Shown one piece after another: positions 49,329 to 62,061 of a DNA stretch of 64,000 nt (within the stretch, counting starts at the first letter, position 1; each line of letters begins with the position of its first letter). The notes beneath the pieces are model-generated. The model did no database searches. It was not told where the DNA came from and saw only the letters and a program-made list of their open reading frames with translations. Position numbers and translations under genes: made by a program. The stretch covers positions 70,852 through 134,851 of the forward strand of contig JAPOTD010000023.1 of the NCBI GenBank assembly GCA_026709365.1, in the 5' to 3' direction. Source of the stretch: Gammaproteobacteria bacterium. GTDB lineage: Bacteria; Pseudomonadota; Gammaproteobacteria; Pseudomonadales; Azotimanducaceae.

Positions 49329-49898
49329 TCAGTTGAACAACGCCGCCTGCAAGGCCGGCCAGTGTCGCCGGAACTGTCCGGTGGGTTGCGCGGTGAAGTC
49401 GGAGCGGACGAATTGGGCGATGCGGCCTTCGGCGTAGGCCAGCAGCAGGTTGGCGGCATCGGTCGGCGCGTGGCGTCCGGGAGGGTCGGCTTTGCGCAGG
49501 ACTTGGCGGATTTCGGTCTCCAGACGGTCGAAGAGTTCGCGCACCCTGCTGCGCAGGCGGGCGGTTTCGCCCTGCAGGACGTCGCCGCTCAGCAGGCGCA
49601 TGAAGCCGGGGTTGCGCTCGGCGAAGGTCAGCACCAACGTGACGATTTGCCGGCACTGCTCATCCGCGCCGGGCGTTTGCTCGGCAATGCGGTGGATGCG
49701 CGGGAACAGGCTCTCCTCGACGAATTCGATCAGGGCTTCAAGCATTTTCGCCTTGCTGGGAAAGTGCCGGTACAGGGCGGCCTCGGAGACGCCGACGTGG
49801 CGGGCGATGGCGGCGGTGGTGATGCGCGAGCCGGGCGCCTCCTCCAGCATGGCGGCGAAGGCCTGCAGTATCTCCTGGCGACGGTTGGACTTGGCCAT
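49329..49898 (-). CDS. slmA: nucleoid occlusion factor SlmA
   Basis: 189 residues. TetR-type N-terminal HTH with RRQEILQAFAAMLEEAPGSR, ITTAAIARHVGVSEAALYRHF, and SlmA-typical FVEESLFPRI and FAERNPGFMRLLSGD. SlmA blocks FtsZ ring assembly over the nucleoid. It follows argB (8 bases) in the coaBC-algC-argB-slmA run. Confidence 0.93.
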   Translation of the reverse strand: MAKSNRRQEILQAFAAMLEEAPGSRITTAAIARHVGVSEAALYRHFPSKAKMLEALIEFVEESLFPRIHRIAEQTPGADEQCRQIVTLVLTFAERNPGFMRLLSGDVLQGETARLRSRVRELFDRLETEIRQVLRKADPPGRHAPTDAANLLLAYAEGRIAQFVRSDFTAQPTGQFRRHWPALQAALFN

Positions 49899-49906
49899 GC
49901 TCGTGC

Positions 49907-52179
<2,273 letters not shown>

Positions 52180-52286
52180 GGGCCGAATCCTAAGGAAGCG
52201 CTGCTTCAAGCCGATGATTGGGTTCACTGCCTGAGGCGCCGCATCGAGCCGGGCGCAGGACTTGATTCATGTGACAGGCTCCGCGA

Positions 52287-53759
52287 TCAAGACAATGAAC
52301 GGCGTCCGCCTTGGGCCACGGATAGAGGCGTCGGCTCCGCTGTCGCTCCGGCACCTCTGCCGGATGACGGGAAAAACAAGTCGGCCAGATATTGAATCAG
52401 ACTCGCGGCCAACGCCTCCTTGCTCTGATAGGCCAACTCCGCCTGTCCATCCGCCCAGATCAGGGTGGCGGCGTTGTGGTCGCTGTTGAAGCCGATCTTG
52501 GCGTCGGAGACGTCGTTGACCACGATGGCGTCCAAGCCCTTGCGGCAGCGCTTGCGTCGGGCGTTGGGCAATGCGTTTTCGGTTTCGGCGGCGAAGCCAA
52601 CCACCACGGGGCCGTTCGGCAGCGCTGCCACTGTGGCGATGATGTCCGGGTTCTCCACAAAGGCCACGGAGGGCAGGCCGTCGTCCTGGGTGGCCATGCC
52701 CATGCTGGGAGTGCCGCTTTGCGCTTGCTTGTTCGTGCTGGGGGCATCGCCTCCGGCTTCCCTGTTCGTGCGAGGGGCGTCCCCTCGCGCTGCCTCATTT
52801 ATGTGAGGGGCAGCCCCTCGCGCTCCCCGGCTAAGGGCTTTTTCCATGCGAGGGGCATCCCCTCGCGCTCCCCAGCTAAGGGCTTCCTTCTTGATCTTCT
52901 GCGGTGACTGGGATGCGGGGCGATAGTCGGCCACTGCCGCTACGCCGATCACCAGCGCCTGGTCGGCGGCGCGGGCCTGCACGGCCTCGTGCATGTCAAG
53001 GGCGCTGGTCACCTCGATGCGTTCGACGTTGGCGGGTGCGGGCAGGCCGCAGGGGCCGGAGACCAAGGTGACCTTTGCGCCTGCATCCGCCGCCGCTTGG
53101 GCAACGGCGTAGCCCTGCTTGCCGGAACTGTGGTTGGACAGGAAGCGCACCGGGTCGAGCGCCTCCTGGGTGGGGCCGGCGGTCACGAGCACGTCAAGGC
53201 CCGCGAGGCGGGGAGGCGCAAACGCCGCCCGCACCGCATCAAGCAGGGCTTCCGGCTCCGCCATGCGTCCCGGCCCCACGTCGCCGCAGGCCTGCTCGCC
53301 GTCGTCCGGGCCGATCAGCCGCTTGCCGTCGGCGGCAAGGGTGGCGGCGTTGCGTTGGGTGGCGGCGTCGCGCCACATCGCTTGGTTCATGGCCGGCGCC
53401 AGCAGAACCGGCGCATCGCTGGCCAGGCACAGCGTGGTCAGCAGGTCCGGCGCCGCCCCTTGGGCCAGATTGGCCATGCACTGGGCGGTGGCCGGCGCGA
53501 CTAGGATCAGGTCCGCCCAACGGGCCAGTTCGATGTGGCCCATGGCGGCTTCGGCTTCCCGGTCCCATAGGTTGTCGCGCACCGGGCGCCCGGAGAGCGC
53601 CTGCAGGGTGACGGGCGTCACGAACTGCGCTGCGCCCTGAGTGAGCACCACCTGCACCTCAGCGCCCTCATTGCAGAGATGTCGCACAAGAATTGCAGCC
53701 TTATAGGCTGCAATTCCGCCCGTCACCCCAAGCAAAATGTGTTTCCCGGCAAGCGACAT
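52287..53759 (-). CDS. coaBC: CoaBC: phosphopantothenoylcysteine synthetase/decarboxylase with in-frame insertion
   Basis: 490 residues, ~80 longer than usual. The N-terminal CoaC flavoprotein has VTGGIAAYKAAILVRHL, APAMNQAMW and PDDGEQACGDVGPGRM; the CoaB domain has VTAGPTQEALDPVRFLSNHS and VADYRPASQSPQKIKK. Directly after KIKK (288-291) about 70 low-complexity residues (293-361, for example GARGDAPRMEKALSRGARG) intervene before the conserved VAFVENPDIIATV. It performs two steps of CoA synthesis. The gene is essential in most bacteria, so the inserted form should still work. Confidence 0.93.
   Translation of the reverse strand: MSLAGKHILLGVTGGIAAYKAAILVRHLCNEGAEVQVVLTQGAAQFVTPVTLQALSGRPVRDNLWDREAEAAMGHIELARWADLILVAPATAQCMANLAQGAAPDLLTTLCLASDAPVLLAPAMNQAMWRDAATQRNAATLAADGKRLIGPDDGEQACGDVGPGRMAEPEALLDAVRAAFAPPRLAGLDVLVTAGPTQEALDPVRFLSNHSSGKQGYAVAQAAADAGAKVTLVSGPCGLPAPANVERIEVTSALDMHEAVQARAADQALVIGVAAVADYRPASQSPQKIKKEALSWGARGDAPRMEKALSRGARGAAPHINEAARGDAPRTNREAGGDAPSTNKQAQSGTPSMGMATQDDGLPSVAFVENPDIIATVAALPNGPVVVGFAAETENALPNARRKRCRKGLDAIVVNDVSDAKIGFNSDHNAATLIWADGQAELAYQSKEALAASLIQYLADLFFPSSGRGAGATAEPTPLSVAQGGRRSLS
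52677..52883 (-). repeat. palindromic repeat expansion inside coaBC
   Basis: Three hairpins of the form GCGAGGGGCRTCCCCTCGC (8-bp arms) at 52770-52788, 52803-52821 (one mismatch) and 52848-52866, spaced 33 and 45 bases apart, both multiples of three. The two units beginning at 52803 and 52848 share the following CGCTCCCCRGCTAAGGGCTT. The reading frame of coaBC is kept throughout. Confidence 0.85.
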
Positions 53760-53788
53760 GCCCGCATCTTAGCAGCAATGGAACGCGA

Positions 53789-54514
53789 ATGAATCGAACG
53801 CGACCCGGCGTGGCACGAACCGGCGGAGGGCGCCCTGCCGACCAGCCCCGGCAGCTTGCAGCCGGCCGGCACCGGCTCTTGGCCGCCGAGCAGGATGCGC
53901 TCAGCGACGCCGACCTGCTGGCCGTGCTGCTGCGCGGCGGCGCGGCCAACGCCAGCGCCATCGAGTTGGCCAACCGCCTGCTGGATAAATTCGGCGCCAT
54001 GCATCGGGTGCTGGACGCGCCCGCCCGCGAGCTGCTGCGAAACCCTGGCCTCGGGCCAAGACGGGTGGCCAGCCTCAAGGCGATCCTGCCGATCACCGCC
54101 CGCTATGCGGCCAGCCGCATGAAGGAGACGCCCACCTTCGGCGGCTCCAACGATGCCTCGATGTTTCTGATGGGGGCCTATGCGGGCGTTGAACGGGAGG
54201 TCTTCGGCTGCCTGTTTCTCGATGCGCGCAACCGTATGCTCCATTTTGAAAAGCTGTTCTTCGGCACGGTGGACCGAGCGGACGTGTTCCCCAGGGAGGT
54301 TGCCAAGGCGGCCCTGAAGTGCAACGCCGCGGCCGTCATCTTCGCCCACAACCATCCCTCCGGGGTGCCGGAGCCATCGGTTGCCGACATCAACTTGACC
54401 GACCGGCTCATCACCATATTGAGGGAACTCGACGTGGAAGTGCTCGACCATGTGGTCATCGGCGGCAACCAAACGGTGTCGATGGCCGAGCGGGGCATGA
54501 TCGCCACTGATTGA
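53789..54514 (+). CDS. radC: RadC-family JAMM protein
   Basis: About 241 residues from ATG 53789. N-terminal helix-hairpin-helix (LRNPGLGPRRVASLKAI) and C-terminal JAMM metal motif: E in the VEREVFGCLFLDARN region, then FAHNHPSGVPEPSVADINLT. Long named a repair protein; actual function is unclear. Divergent from coaBC, in the usual radC/coaBC arrangement. Confidence 0.93.
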   Translation: MNRTRPGVARTGGGRPADQPRQLAAGRHRLLAAEQDALSDADLLAVLLRGGAANASAIELANRLLDKFGAMHRVLDAPARELLRNPGLGPRRVASLKAILPITARYAASRMKETPTFGGSNDASMFLMGAYAGVEREVFGCLFLDARNRMLHFEKLFFGTVDRADVFPREVAKAALKCNAAAVIFAHNHPSGVPEPSVADINLTDRLITILRELDVEVLDHVVIGGNQTVSMAERGMIATD

Positions 54515-54562
54515 ACCGCATTGCAGGAGCCTTGGCCCCAAGGATCAATCCACGCCTGTGCA

Positions 54563-54648
54563 GGCTCGGAAAACATTGGAACTTGACTCACGCAACCGGT
54601 GCGGAGTTTCGCGCAGCGAAACTCAAACGCCCCCGCTTTGCGGGCGCA
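54563..54648 (+). repeat. palindromic intergenic repeat family A, copy 5
   Basis: GGCTCGGAAAACATTGGAAC, TTGACTCACGCAACCGGTGC, GGAGTTTCGCGCAGCGAAAC, then the hairpin GCCCCCGCTTTGCGGGCGC. Close match to copies 4 and 7. Confidence 0.8.
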
Positions 54649-54650
54649 CG

Positions 54651-54796
54651 GGCTCAAGAAACACATCCGAATCTGGCCTAGGCGACAAGCGCGGACTCGC
54701 CCTAGGAATCCCGCCTGAAGCGGGCGGGGTCAGCGCGCGGAGTTTCGCGCCAGCGAAACTCCATGCGCCTCTCGCCCTCCGGGCGAGAGGCGCATG
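54651..54796 (+). repeat. palindromic intergenic repeat family A, copy 6 (longer form)
   Basis: Starts GGCTCAAGAAACACATCCGA directly after copy 5, contains about 50 extra bases (GAATCCCGCCTGAAGCGGG hairpin), then GGAGTTTCGCGCCAGCGAAA and the hairpin CCTCTCGCCCTCCGGGCGAG. Copies 5 and 6 fill the radC-rpmB gap. Confidence 0.75.
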
Positions 54797-54850
54797 GACA
54801 CCCGCCCCCGCCTTTGATATAAACGCGCCCTCATTTCTTCGGGGCCTCCC

Positions 54851-55087
54851 ATGTCTCAGGTGTGCCAAGTGACCGGCAAGCGGCCGATGTCGGGCAACAA
54901 CGTCAGCCACGCGCAGAACAAGACGCGGCGGCGCTTTGCGCCGAACCTGCACTACCATCGCTTCTGGGTGGAGGACGAGCGGCGCTTCGTGCGGCTGCGG
55001 GTCTCCGCCAAGGGCATGCGCATCATCGACAAGAAGGGCATCGACCAAGTGCTGGCCGACATGCGCAAGCGGGGCGAGAAGGTCTAA
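54851..55087 (+). CDS. rpmB: ribosomal protein L28
   Basis: 78 residues. [20 protein letters not shown], then [20 protein letters not shown] are diagnostic for L28. First gene of the rpmB-rpmG pair of the large ribosomal subunit. Only one cysteine is present, so this is the non-zinc-binding type. Confidence 0.97.
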   Translation: MSQVCQVTGKRPMSGNNVSHAQNKTRRRFAPNLHYHRFWVEDERRFVRLRVSAKGMRIIDKKGIDQVLADMRKRGEKV

Positions 55088-55146
55088 CCGAGCGAGCCGC
55101 CGCAAACGGGCGGCAACGCAGCAGCCAATAGCTAAGGAGGTCGGTC

Positions 55147-55308
55147 ATGGGCAATCGGGAGAAGGTCAAGCTGGTGTCGAGCGCTGGCACCGGCCACTAC
55201 TACACCACCGACAAGAACAAGCGCCGCACACCGGACAAGCTGGAGATGAGGAAGTTCGATCCGGTGGTCCGCAAGCACGTTCCCTACACGGAAGCCAAGA
55301 TCAAGTAA
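55147..55308 (+). CDS. rpmG: ribosomal protein L33
   Basis: 53 residues: [52 protein letters not shown] strong AAGGAGG precedes ATG 55147. No CxxC pairs, so it is the zinc-independent form. Follows rpmB by 59 bases. Confidence 0.97.
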   Translation: MGNREKVKLVSSAGTGHYYTTDKNKRRTPDKLEMRKFDPVVRKHVPYTEAKIK

Positions 55309-55401
55309 CCGCACTTGGCTGCCCGTGCCCTAGATAGAACCCGTCCGGTGGCAGCTGGGTTGCGAAGCAACCCGAACGTGTCGCCGTAGGGCGACACGCG
55401 A

Positions 55402-56229
55402 TTGCCAGAACTCCCGGAAGTCGAAACCACCCGCGCTGGCCTCAAGGACCGCATCGTCGGCCAGCGGCTGGCTGGTTGGACCCAGCGCGTTCCGGCCCTG
55501 CGCTGGCCGATTGAGATTCCCGCCAGCTTGCGCGGCGAGCGTCTGACCGCCCTGAACCGTCGCGGCAAATACCTGCTTTTTGAGTTTCCAGCCGGCACCC
55601 TCCTGGTGCATCTGGGCATGTCCGGCAGCCTGCGCCTGTTGACGGCGCCGGAGAACCCCCTGCGGCACGACCATGTGGACTTGGACTTCGGCGCCGCCTC
55701 GGTGCGCCTCAACGACCCGCGCCGCTTCGGCTGCGTGCTTTGGCACCCGGCGGGCGCGCCGCCCCATCCGCTGCTCGCCCACCTCGGCGTCGAACCCCTG
55801 GGCGCTGGCCTCAGCGGCCGCTATCTCAAGGACAAGGCCCGCAAACGCAAAGTGGCGGTCAAGAGCTTCATCATGGATAGCCGCATTCTGGTGGGCGTGG
55901 GCAACATCTATGCGGCGGAAGCTCTGTTCCTGGTGGGCGTTCGCCCCTCGGTGGCAGCGGGCCGGCTGACCTTGACGGCTTGGACCAATCTTGCCGCGGC
56001 CATCAAGCAGGTGCTGGCCCATGCGGTCGCCGTCGGCGGCACCACCCTGCGCGACTTCGTCAACAGCGACGGCAAGCCCGGTTACTTCAAGCAGCAGCTG
56101 AACGTTTACGGGCGGGCCGGCGAGCCTTGCCGGCGCTGCGGCGCAGCGCTGCGGAACCAACGCCTCGGTGGGCGAGCCACGGTGTACTGCCCAAGCTGTC
56201 AGCATCGTTGGGGATGGCCCGCGCTCTAA
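55402..56229 (+). CDS. mutM: formamidopyrimidine-DNA glycosylase
   Basis: 275 residues from TTG 55402, required because the catalytic N-terminal proline follows the start (PELPEVETTRAGL). HLGMSGSLRLL, the helix-two-turn-helix VGVGNIYAAEALFLVGVRP and the C-terminal zinc finger CRRCGAALRNQR...YCPSCQ are present. It removes 8-oxoguanine from DNA. Downstream of rpmG, as in many relatives. Confidence 0.96.
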   Translation: MPELPEVETTRAGLKDRIVGQRLAGWTQRVPALRWPIEIPASLRGERLTALNRRGKYLLFEFPAGTLLVHLGMSGSLRLLTAPENPLRHDHVDLDFGAASVRLNDPRRFGCVLWHPAGAPPHPLLAHLGVEPLGAGLSGRYLKDKARKRKVAVKSFIMDSRILVGVGNIYAAEALFLVGVRPSVAAGRLTLTAWTNLAAAIKQVLAHAVAVGGTTLRDFVNSDGKPGYFKQQLNVYGRAGEPCRRCGAALRNQRLGGRATVYCPSCQHRWGWPAL

Positions 56230-56629
56230 GTCCACTTCATCGCGCCGTGCGGCATTGCCTTTCGGGACTTGTGCGGGAGTGCAGGGGGTCGTTTGGAATG
56301 GGAGGGGTTGCCGCTTGATTTGCACCTCGGTAAGTCGCTGTTTTTCTGAGTGGAGTGGCGCAGCACTCGCTGTTTTATTTTCGGACTTTCCGTCGTCGGC
56401 CTGGCAGTACCTATGCCCCATCCCCAGCTTCCGCGACTTTCTGATCCAGCGGGGAAGCAGAGCGGAAACCACCACTGAGGCCACTGATCGGTGAGGAATG
56501 GGTTGGCGGTGTTTGCCGATACGGTCACATCATTGGCTGACAGGTGCTTGCGCGAGGGATGAATGCCGTCGGACGCTTTGGCTTGGTCGTGCAGCAATTC
56601 CCATTTTGGATCAAACCCGCCCTCCGTTA
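56230..56629. other. gap without recognisable gene
   Basis: About 400 bases between mutM and a family B repeat. Several 60-110 codon frames on both strands, none with a family motif or a convincing ribosome binding site. GC is lower than in the neighbouring genes. Confidence 0.35.
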
Positions 56630-56766
56630 CCCAATCGAGGGCCAGATGCCCACTCCGGCGCGGGGTCCCTCGGAGGGCGTCCCGTCCCCGAATTCTCGCT
56701 CCACATGGCGGTTTCGGCGTCAGGGCATCCTTAAGGCCAAACGGTCACTGGCCAACATGAGATTTG
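56630..56766 (+). repeat. dispersed repeat family B, copy 3
   Basis: Shares with 13671-13812 the ordered blocks AGATGCCCACTCCGGCGCGG, GGAGGGCGTCCCGTCC, CGAATTCTCGCTC, GGCGGTTTCGGCGTCAGGG and ACGGTCACTGGCCAA. Located upstream of the ilv operon. Confidence 0.75.
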
Positions 56767-56787
56767 CGGTTGGTCGTGCGCCGAATT

Positions 56788-56816
56788 TGACAGCCGCCAC
56801 CTAAACCCCAAAAATA
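56788..56816 (+). promoter_or_regulatory. candidate promoter of the ilv operon
   Basis: Perfect -35 box TTGACA (56788-56793), 17-base spacer, then AAAAAT (56811-56816; 4 of 6 match to TATAAT). About 77 bases upstream of ilvB. An AT-rich leader with a small hairpin (GTGCGCTAAAGAGCGC) follows. No obvious leader peptide rich in Ile, Val or Leu was found. Confidence 0.45.
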
Positions 56817-56892
56817 CGCATTTCTGTGCGCTAAAGAGCGCAAAAAATTCATCGAAATCAATTGGTTAACCAAAGGATCCAAGGCTGCTGCC

Positions 56893-58661
56893 ATGAGCGA
56901 GACGTTGTCTGGCGCCGACATGCTGGTGCGGGCGCTGCAGGATGAAGGGGTGGAGTACCTGTTCGGGTATCCGGGCGGGGCGGCGCTGCACATCTACGAC
57001 GCCATCTTCAGGCAGCAGAAGGTGGAGCACATCCTGGTGCGTCACGAACAGGCGGCCACCCACATGGCCGACGGCTACGCCCGGGCCACGGGCAAGCCCG
57101 GCGTGGTGCTGGTCACTTCCGGCCCCGGCGCCACGAATGCCGTCACCGGCATCGCCACCGCCTACATGGATTCGACCCCCTTGATCGTCATTTCCGGCCA
57201 AGTGCCGACTGCGCAGATCGGCACCGACGCCTTTCAGGAAACCGACATGGTTGGCGTCTCCCGGCCGGTGGTGAAGCACAGCTTCCTGGTCCGGGACTGC
57301 GCCGAGATTCCGCGCACGATCAAGACCGCCTTCCACATCGCCACCACCGGGCGGCCCGGCCCAGTGGTCATCGACGTGCCCAAGGACACCACCGATCCGG
57401 CCATCACGGCGGCTTACGACTACCCGGAGTCGGTCAGCCTGCGCTCGTACAAGCCGGCCAAACGGGGCAACGGGCGCCAATTGCGCAAGGCGGCCAAGGC
57501 GCTGATCGAAGCGCAGCGGCCCATCATCTACAGCGGCGGCGGCGTGGTGCAGGGCAATGCCGGCCCGGCGCTCACCCGGCTCGCCCGCCGCCTGGGCGCG
57601 CCGGTCACCAACACCCTGATGGGGTTGGGCGCCTTTCCCGGTGATGATGCGCAGTTCATCGGCATGCTGGGCATGCACGGCACCTACGAGGCCAACATGG
57701 CCATGCACCATGCGGACCTCATCTTTGCGGTCGGTGCCCGCTTTGACGATCGGGTCACCAACAACCCGGACAAGTTCTGCCCCGAAGCGCGGATCATCCA
57801 CGTCGATGTGGACCCGGCGTCCATCTCCAAGATCATCAATGCCGACATCCCCATCGTCGGCGATGCGCGCAGCGTGCTGGAGGAGCTTGATCCGCTGGTT
57901 GAAGCGGAGCTCGCCAAGCGCTCCAAGCAGCAGGAAGGGGGCGATGCCGGCAAGGCATGGTGGCGCCAAATCCGCGGGTGGCGCGATGCCTACGGGCTCG
58001 ACCACGCCATGAAGCCCCGGGAGGATGGCGTCATCCTGCCGCAGCAGGTGATTCAGAGCCTGTACCGGACCACCGGGGGCGCAGCCTACGTCACCAGTGA
58101 CGTGGGGCAGCACCAGATGTTTGCCGCACAGCACTACAAGTTCCCCGAGGGGCGTCGCTGGATCAACTCCGGAGGCCTTGGCACCATGGGCTTTGGGCTG
58201 CCGGCGGCCATGGGCGCGCAGTTTGCCTACCCCGAGGCGACGGTGGCCTGCGTGACCGGCGAGGGCAGCTTCATGATGAACATGCAGGAGCTGTCCACCT
58301 GCCTGCAGTACGGCCTGCCGATCAAGATCATCTGCCTCAACAACCAGGCGCTGGGCATGGTCAAGCAGTGGCAGGACATGCAGTACGGCGGCCGTCATTC
58401 CCAGAGCACCTACAGCGACTCCCTGCCGGACTTCAAGACGCTGGCGGAGTCGTTCGGCCACGTGGGCATGCGCATCGACCATGCCGGCGACTTGGACCCC
58501 GCCATGGACGAGGCCTTCAGCGCCAAGTTGAAGGACAAGGCGGTGTTGGTGGACGTTTGGGTGGACCCCGACGAGCACGTCTATCCGATGGCCATCAAGG
58601 GCGGATCCATGTGCGACATGGTCCTGAACAAGGTCACCACCAGCCAGCAGGGAGACTACAT

Positions 58662-58665
<4 letters not shown>
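56893..58665 (+). CDS. ilvB: acetolactate synthase large subunit
   Basis: 590 residues. TPP enzyme: catalytic glutamate in VRHEQAATHMADGYARATGK, FAD region, and the C-terminal TPP-Mg motif GEGSFMMNMQELSTCLQ ... NNQALGMVKQW. Condenses pyruvate with pyruvate or 2-ketobutyrate in branched-chain amino acid synthesis. First gene of ilvB-ilvH-ilvC-pssA. Confidence 0.97.
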
Positions 58666-60222
<1,557 letters not shown>

Positions 60223-60259
60223 TTGATTTGCTTGGCTTGCCAGTGGCACCATCGGCACC

Positions 60260-61054
60260 ATGGAAAAATCGGACAAGCCTCAGTTGAGGGCCGTTGAAGA
60301 AGCGGCGTCGGCTGCTCCGGCCAAGGAAGGCGGGCCGGCCAGCGCCCGCCGTCGCGGCATCTACCTGCTGCCCAACGTCATCACCACGGGCGCTCTGTTC
60401 TCCGGCTTCTATGCCACCATCGCCGGCATCAACGGCCGGTTTGGCGCCGCGGTGCTGGCGATTCTGGCCGCCATCGCGCTCGACACCGCCGATGGCCGCA
60501 TCGCCCGGCTGACCCGCACCCAGAGCCAGTTCGGGGCGCAGTACGACAGCCTTTCCGACCTCGTGGCCTTCGGGGTCGCGCCGGCTTTCGTGGCCTTCTC
60601 CTGGGGCCTGTCCAGCTTGGGCCAAGTGGGTTTGGTGCTCACCTTCCTCTACATCGCCTGCACCGCCCTGCGCTTGGCGCGTTTCAACACCCACAACGAC
60701 CTGTCCAGCTTCACTGGCTTGCCGTCGCCGGCGGCGGCGGCAGTCGTGGCCTGCACCCTCTGGGTCGGGCAGGAGCAGATCGCCGGCCCACCCAACCTGT
60801 TCGTCGCGTCCGCGATGGGCGTAGTCATGGTGGCCGTCGCCTTGCTGATGGTGTCCAATTTGGCCTACTTTTCGGCCAAGCAACTCGGCTTGAAGGGCCG
60901 GGTGCCGTTCGTGGCCCTCGTGCTGGTGGTGCTGTCCTTCGCCGTGCTGCTGGCCGACCCGCCCGGCATTCTGCTGCTGCTGTCCGTCGGCTACGCCCTG
61001 TCGGCGCCGGCCCAGTTCGCCTGGAGCTGGCTGCGTCGGCAGAAGCCCGAATGA
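60260..61054 (+). CDS. pssA: CDP-diacylglycerol-serine O-phosphatidyltransferase
   Basis: 264 residues, integral membrane. The CDP-alcohol phosphotransferase motif is DTADGRIARLTRTQSQFGAQ followed by YDSLSD. Several hydrophobic helices follow. Makes phosphatidylserine, precursor of phosphatidylethanolamine. Position after ilvC is the same as in Pseudomonas-type genomes. Confidence 0.93.
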   Translation: MEKSDKPQLRAVEEAASAAPAKEGGPASARRRGIYLLPNVITTGALFSGFYATIAGINGRFGAAVLAILAAIALDTADGRIARLTRTQSQFGAQYDSLSDLVAFGVAPAFVAFSWGLSSLGQVGLVLTFLYIACTALRLARFNTHNDLSSFTGLPSPAAAAVVACTLWVGQEQIAGPPNLFVASAMGVVMVAVALLMVSNLAYFSAKQLGLKGRVPFVALVLVVLSFAVLLADPPGILLLLSVGYALSAPAQFAWSWLRRQKPE

Positions 61055-61117
61055 CGGGCGTTTTCCGGGGCGCGGCCTTGCGCGTCGTTAGCCAACCCTA
61101 AGCTTAAGGAGCTTGCC

Positions 61118-62059
61118 GTGCTCATCAAGCCCGCCATCGACATAGCGCCGTCGGAAATCACCCCCGAGGCGGCCTTCCAGTCGCGGCGTCGCTTCGTCAA
61201 GGCGCTCGCCTTGGGGGCCGGCGCAAGCCTTGTGCCGCCCAACGCTGCGGCCAACGACCCCTACCAGGGCAAGACCAGCGAACGCGGCGAGGCGCTGACC
61301 CCGGAGGAGATCGTCACCAGCTACAACAATTTCTATGAATTCGGCACGGACAAGGGCGATCCGGCCCGCTACGCCCATGAGATGACCATCGAGCCTTGGA
61401 CGGTGGAGGTTCGGGGCAAGGCAGCCAAGACGGGGCGGTTCGCCTTGGAGGACGTGACCCAGGGCTTGGCCGAGGAGGAGCGCATCTACCGCTTCCGCTG
61501 CGTGGAGGCCTGGTCCATGGTGGTGCCTTGGACGGGCATTCCGATGGCTCGGTTTCTGGCTCAATTCGAACCCGAGGGCAGCGCCAAGTACGTGCAGTTC
61601 ACCACCCTGCACCGGCCCAGCGAGATGCGCGGCCAACGGTCTCTGTTCAGCGGCATCGACTGGCCTTACGTGGAGGGCCTGCGCCTTGACGAGGCCTACC
61701 ACCCGTTAACGCTGATGGTCACGGGCGTTTACGGCAAGCCCCTGCCGAACCAGAACGGCGCCCCGCTGCGCTTGATGGTGCCTTGGAAGTATGGCTTCAA
61801 GTCGGTCAAGTCCATCGTGCGGATCGCCTTTACCGAAAAACAGCCTCGCAACACTTGGAACATCCTAGCTCCCCAGGAGTACGGCTTCTATGCCAACGTC
61901 AACCCCCAGGTCGATCACCCCCGCTGGAGCCAAGCCACCGAACGACGCCTGCCGAGCACCCTGTTCAGTCCCAACCGCATCCCCACCCTGCCCTTCAACG
62001 GCTACGGCGAGCAGGTCGCCGAACTCTACGCGGGAATGGACTTGCGGCAACTCTACTAG
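61118..62059 (+). CDS. msrP: MsrP (YedY) molybdopterin methionine-sulfoxide reductase
   Basis: 313 residues from GTG 61118, 8 bases after AAGGAG. A twin-arginine signal SRRRFVKALALGAGASL directs export of the folded protein. The molybdenum-binding cysteine is in YRFRCVEAWSMVVPWTGIPM; WKYGFKSVKSIVRI and the C-terminal PTLPFNGYGEQVAELYAGMD are typical. It repairs oxidised periplasmic proteins. The usual membrane heme partner msrQ does not follow; it is not in this window. Confidence 0.94.
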   Translation: MLIKPAIDIAPSEITPEAAFQSRRRFVKALALGAGASLVPPNAAANDPYQGKTSERGEALTPEEIVTSYNNFYEFGTDKGDPARYAHEMTIEPWTVEVRGKAAKTGRFALEDVTQGLAEEERIYRFRCVEAWSMVVPWTGIPMARFLAQFEPEGSAKYVQFTTLHRPSEMRGQRSLFSGIDWPYVEGLRLDEAYHPLTLMVTGVYGKPLPNQNGAPLRLMVPWKYGFKSVKSIVRIAFTEKQPRNTWNILAPQEYGFYANVNPQVDHPRWSQATERRLPSTLFSPNRIPTLPFNGYGEQVAELYAGMDLRQLY

Positions 62060-62061
62060 CC

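Noticed and set aside
56168..56734. Open frames between mutM and ilvB
   Set aside because: They begin inside mutM or run through a family B repeat and show no family features.
56866..58578. 570-codon minus-strand open frame opposite ilvB
   Set aside because: Shadow of ilvB; rich in His, Val, Gly and Asp with no recognisable domain.
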